Source of the DNA: Syntrophorhabdaceae bacterium
GTDB lineage: Bacteria; Desulfobacterota; Syntrophorhabdia; Syntrophorhabdales; Syntrophorhabdaceae
Assembly: GCA_036504895.1 (NCBI GenBank)
Contig: DASXUJ010000003.1
Coordinates: 1 to 44,623 of the forward strand
Direction of reading: 5' to 3'
Length of the DNA: 44,623 bases
In this document: in pieces, positions 41,560-44,623 of the stretch
Position numbering within the stretch: the stretch's first letter is position 1
How the letters are laid out: every line of letters begins with the position of its first letter
Position numbers and translations under genes: made by a program
The notes under the pieces: generated by a model
Seen by the model: the letters and a program-made list of their open reading frames with translations, nothing else
Told to the model about the DNA's origin: nothing
Databases searched by the model: none

Positions 41560-44085
41560 ATGCCGGAAAGTAAGTCGGGCTCAAGAGATAACACTACACT
41601 TCGGGAGAAGGCCGAGAAACTCCTCTCTCTGCGGCCGGCAAAAGGGCTGCCTCCGGACCCCACCACGCTTACCCACGAGCTTGAAGTCTACCGGATCGAG
41701 CTGGAGATGCAGAATGAAGAGCTTCGAAGATCTCACCTGGAGGTGGAAAAGTCACGGGAGAAGTACTTCGAGCTTTACGACCTCGCCCCGGTCGGTTATC
41801 TCACGCTCAACGAGAAGGGTATGATCACCGAGATAAACCTCACCGCGGCAGGCCTTCTGGGTATTGAAAGAAGATCTCTTATCAATAAGCCTTTTTCCCG
41901 TTTTATCCAGCCGGAATTTCATGACGTATTCTATATGTATCAACGACAGGCCCTCGAATCAACGGGGAGGCATACCTGCGAGCTCGCACTCAAGACGCGC
42001 GACGCGTCACTATTGCATGCCCAACTCGACAGCATCGCGGTAGAGGTCGACGGACAAAAGATAATACGCACCGCCCTCACCGATATCACCGAACGGAAGC
42101 GGATGGAGGACGAGTTGAGGCGCTATCAGCTTCTTGCCCGCCACGGGAGGGATATTATCCTCTTCATCCGCGGCGCGGACGGCGCCATCGTCGAAGCGAA
42201 TGACGCCGCGGTGAAGGCCTACGGCTACAGCAAGGAAGAACTGCTCTCATTGAAGATATACGACCTTCGTGGTCCGACGGGCTACCCGCTCACTTACACC
42301 CAGATGGATGTTGCGGACTCATCGGGCATTCTCTTTGAGACGGAACACCGCCGGAAGGACGGGACTACTTTCCCGGTGGAGGTCAGCTCGCGCGGGATTA
42401 CCGTTGGCAGCGAGCGCGTTCTCTTGAGCGTAATACGGGACATCACTGAACGAACACAGGCTGCCAAAGCAATCGATGAATCTGCCCGGCGAGTGGTCGA
42501 GATCCTCGAAAGTATCGGCGAGGCCTTCTTTTCCTTAGACGAGAACCTCGTGTTTACCTACTTTAACGCCACCGCAGAACACCTTTTAAAAAGAAACAGA
42601 AAAGACATAATCGGAAAGCCATTTGAGGGAGCCTTCCCCGAAGCCGTGGGATCCCTCTTTCACCGGAACTACGTCCGGGCGATCCGGGAGAAGACGCCCA
42701 TGACTTTCGAAGCCTTCTTCGAAGCCCCGCCCTATGAGAACTGGTACGACGTGCGGATCTATCCGCGGGGAAAGGGCATATCCGTCTTCTTCCAGGTGAT
42801 CACGGAACGTAAGCGTGTGGAGGACGCCCTCAGAAAGGCCCATGAGGAGCTGGAGAGGCGGGTCCGGGAACGAACCGCCGACCTGAAGGAGGCGCTCGAA
42901 AGCCTCAAATCGGAAGCGGCTAGGCGGGAGCAGATGGAGGAAAGAATCCGCCAAACAGAGAAGATGGAAGCCATAGGCACCCTTTCGGGGGGCATCGCCC
43001 ATGATTTCAACAACATTCTCGCCGCTGTTCTGGGGTTCACCGAGATGGCAATCGATAGCAATGTGCCTCGCAATTCCGCCATGGACCAGAGCCTCAAGCA
43101 TGTCCTGAAAGCGGCGTTCAGAGGAAGGGACCTCGTGAAGCAGATCCTCGCCTTCAGCCGGAAGACCCACCATGAGATCGTCCCTCTGCAACTGAGCCCC
43201 CTCATCAGGGAGACGGTGAAGTTCTTAAGGGCATCCCTTCCCTCCACGGTGAAGATCGAGGTGAGGGTAAAGAGCACGTCAGACAAGGTTCTTGCCGATC
43301 CGTCACAGGTGCAGCAGGTAATTATGAATCTTTGTACCAACGGGGCTTTCGCCATGGGGGATAAAGGAGGGCGGCTTACCATAACCGTAAGTGATGCGAG
43401 CGGGTCTGCGCTCCCTTCCGGATTGGCGCCCCGGCCTCACCTGCTCCTCACGGTAAAAGACACCGGGACGGGCATGGAGCCCGATACCCTGAAAAGGATC
43501 TTCGAGCCCTTTTTCACCACAAAAGAGCCTGGACAAGGCACCGGCATGGGCCTCGCGGTCGCCTACGGCATCGTGAAAAGCCTCCACGGGGAGATCACCG
43601 TCAAGAGTGAGCAGGGAAAAGGCTCCCTCTTTAAAGTCTTTCTCCCCAAAGCCGAGTTGTCCGTTCAACCGGACGAATCCGTCCTGGGCGACATCCCTCG
43701 CGGGAGCGAGCTCATTCTCTTCGTTGACGACGAGAATGAGCTTTTGCAGTGGGGCCGGGAAACCCTCCGGGGCCTCGGATACAGGGTGATCGGGACCACG
43801 GACAGCCGTGACGCCCTCTCCCTGTTCCTCCTTGACCCCAACAGGTTCGATGCGGTCATTACGGACTATACCATGCCGGCAATGACAGGGTTCGCCCTGG
43901 CCCAGGAACTATTGAAGGTGCGGCCCGATATCCCGATCATCCTTCTCACGGGGTATACCGCAAATATTTCCCCTGAGGATGCGAGGGCGGCAGGGATCAG
44001 AGAGTTCCTGATGAAACCCCTCGCCAAACGTGAGGTGGCAGAGGCAATCCGCCGGGTGTTGGACGAGGAAAGGGCGCAAAGGTAG
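41560..44085 (+). CDS. PAS-PAS-PAS-HisKA-HATPase-REC hybrid histidine kinase
   Basis: An 841-aa soluble hybrid kinase. PAS domains lie at about 68-178, 187-298 and 308-418, each ending in a DITER/VITERK link. A coiled coil follows (425-465). The phospho-accepting His481 is in GGIAHDFNN. The ATPase has Asn594 in the N box, DTGTGM (634-639) and GTGMGLA. The C-terminal receiver has DD723-724, phospho-Asp769 in VITDYTMP and Lys819 in MKP. It is a close relative of the kinase at 6558-8630, with one more PAS domain and the same kinase-receiver wording. GGAGG precedes ATG 41560. It lies alone with no partner receiver gene adjacent. Confidence 0.94.
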   Translation: MPESKSGSRDNTTLREKAEKLLSLRPAKGLPPDPTTLTHELEVYRIELEMQNEELRRSHLEVEKSREKYFELYDLAPVGYLTLNEKGMITEINLTAAGLLGIERRSLINKPFSRFIQPEFHDVFYMYQRQALESTGRHTCELALKTRDASLLHAQLDSIAVEVDGQKIIRTALTDITERKRMEDELRRYQLLARHGRDIILFIRGADGAIVEANDAAVKAYGYSKEELLSLKIYDLRGPTGYPLTYTQMDVADSSGILFETEHRRKDGTTFPVEVSSRGITVGSERVLLSVIRDITERTQAAKAIDESARRVVEILESIGEAFFSLDENLVFTYFNATAEHLLKRNRKDIIGKPFEGAFPEAVGSLFHRNYVRAIREKTPMTFEAFFEAPPYENWYDVRIYPRGKGISVFFQVITERKRVEDALRKAHEELERRVRERTADLKEALESLKSEAARREQMEERIRQTEKMEAIGTLSGGIAHDFNNILAAVLGFTEMAIDSNVPRNSAMDQSLKHVLKAAFRGRDLVKQILAFSRKTHHEIVPLQLSPLIRETVKFLRASLPSTVKIEVRVKSTSDKVLADPSQVQQVIMNLCTNGAFAMGDKGGRLTITVSDASGSALPSGLAPRPHLLLTVKDTGTGMEPDTLKRIFEPFFTTKEPGQGTGMGLAVAYGIVKSLHGEITVKSEQGKGSLFKVFLPKAELSVQPDESVLGDIPRGSELILFVDDENELLQWGRETLRGLGYRVIGTTDSRDALSLFLLDPNRFDAVITDYTMPAMTGFALAQELLKVRPDIPIILLTGYTANISPEDARAAGIREFLMKPLAKREVAEAIRRVLDEERAQR

Positions 44086-44145
44086 TTCCCTCATGGCCTT
44101 TCCCAAAGATGAGAGAATTAAAGAGACGAAGGGGCACAATTGTTG

Positions 44146-44188
44146 GGGGCAGGACGGGTGGGCTTAAGGGGGCCACCCGTCCTGCCCC
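44146..44188. repeat. Perfect 16-bp inverted repeat after the hybrid kinase
   Basis: GGGGCAGGACGGGTGG (44146-44161) and its exact complement (44173-44188) enclose 11 nt. It is strong enough to be a terminator stem but lacks a T-run. Between it and 44442 there is no gene; a TCCGTAC/GTACGG hairpin is the only other structure. Confidence 0.6.
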
Positions 44189-44442
44189 GCCTGCTTCGGG
44201 ACTGGACCCAAGACGCTCCCAGGCCCCTCCCGCTCAGCGCGCAGTTTATTGTTAAAGTATGGCACGGGGCATAGGCATGGGTCCGTTCGAATATATTCGG
44301 TACATTTTTTGCTCACTTGGACGGCCACTGCATTTTTGGGGATGGCCCATATGCACCGCCATGCTCCGGTTGGGCCCTCCTCCGTACATCGAGTACGGCT
44401 CCGGGAGCCTGTGAAATAATCTCCCTATCCATAACGTTTTCC

Positions 44443-44472
44443 TTGGAATCTCTTCGCGTCATGTGGTATAAT
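44443..44472 (+). promoter_or_regulatory. Promoter of the right-edge transposase gene
   Basis: TTGGAA (44443-44448), 18 bp, perfect TATAAT (44467-44472). Confidence 0.65.
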
Positions 44473-44506
44473 AAGCCTGTAAATACAGCCACTTGAGAGG
44501 GTTTAC

Positions 44507-44623
44507 TTGGACAATAAAACGCTCTTCCCCTGCAGCAGTTCCCCCGTCCCCGAAGAGAAAAAAAAGGAACAAAAAAAGCCCCGCCTTCGCAAGATCGACA
44601 GAAGGCAGATGGTCCTTCATCCC
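44507..44623 (+). CDS. IS transposase, N-terminal 39 residues only
   Basis: A frame opens with TTG 44507 behind GAGAGGG and runs off the right edge. After a Lys-rich stretch it reads RKIDRRQMVLHP, which matches the start of the DDE transposases of the IS1182-like group (DRRQMVL-x-P). The frame, promoter and ribosome site are consistent. The terminal inverted repeat of the element could not be identified in the upstream 400 bp. Confidence 0.6.
   Translation, partial: MDNKTLFPCSSSPVPEEKKKEQKKPRLRKIDRRQMVLHP

Noticed and set aside
1-44623. tRNA or rRNA genes
   Set aside because: I saw no cloverleaf with TTCGA-type T-loop and no rRNA-like stretch on either strand. A tRNAscan run would settle this.

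Overview
The window looks like the chromosome of a GC-rich, anaerobic Deltaproteobacteria-type bacterium (Desulfobacterota; a Syntrophorhabdus-like acid or aromatic degrader is a guess from gene content, not proven). Supporting signs are a CoA-ligase/SDR/thiolase operon beside a TRAP transporter gene, many PAS-type hybrid histidine kinases and stand-alone receiver proteins, a molybdopterin operon, and sigma70-type promoters with strong Shine-Dalgarno sites.

Layout. 1-4.4 kb (minus strand): a catabolic operon of PaaK-type acyl-CoA ligase, 49-aa small protein, SDR and thiolase, then the start of a TRAP small permease. 4.4-6.4 kb: an IclR-type regulator framed by two inverted, multi-hairpin repeat arms. 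6.5-12.3 kb (minus): hybrid histidine kinase, CheB-CheR-PAS fusion and single-domain receiver. 12.5-14.2 kb: an RpoD-like sigma factor behind a promoter and an attenuator-like hairpin. 14.3-19.0 kb: phoU-pstS-pstC-pstA-pstB1-pstB2. 19.1-21.7 kb: moaA-moaC-MOSC-mogA. 21.7-23.4 kb: structured repeats flanking an AT-richer gene for a wHTH/GHKL-ATPase/STAS-like protein. 23.4-29.7 kb (minus): a divergent PurF homologue and a YhaO/YhaN (Mre11/Rad50-like) pair. 30-32.8 kb: receiver + SagB-type oxidoreductase, PAP2 phosphatase and a lipoprotein. 32.9-35.9 kb (minus): a P-type cation ATPase under a yybP-ykoY manganese riboswitch with its own promoter and terminator. 36-44 kb: receiver proteins, an orphan solute-binding protein, a LysM-NlpC/P60 protein, a PIN-like protein, a small protein, a second PAS hybrid kinase, and at the right edge the start of an IS transposase.

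What stands out. (1) The two PstB ATPases carry reciprocal defects: PstB1 lacks the Q-loop Gln and H-loop His but keeps LSGGQ, and PstB2 keeps Q and H but has LSEEI for the signature. A heterodimer would have exactly one consensus and one degenerate ATP site, a design known from exporters such as TAP and unusual for an importer. (2) A dispersed repeat built of consecutive hairpins shows paired base changes between copies, so its structure, not its sequence, is kept. Two inverted arms of it frame the IclR gene. (3) Two enzymes have Ser in place of the family's catalytic Cys (PurF-like Ser2; NlpC/P60 Ser194). (4) The manganese riboswitch predicts Mn2+ rather than Ca2+ as the cargo of the ATPase annotated by homology as Ca2+-type.

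How genes work together. The ligase operon would activate a carboxylic acid to its CoA ester and carry out beta-oxidation-like steps, probably under the nearby IclR regulator. Pst/PhoU handles phosphate, moa/mog makes molybdopterin, and the many kinases and receivers form phosphorelay outputs without DNA-binding domains.
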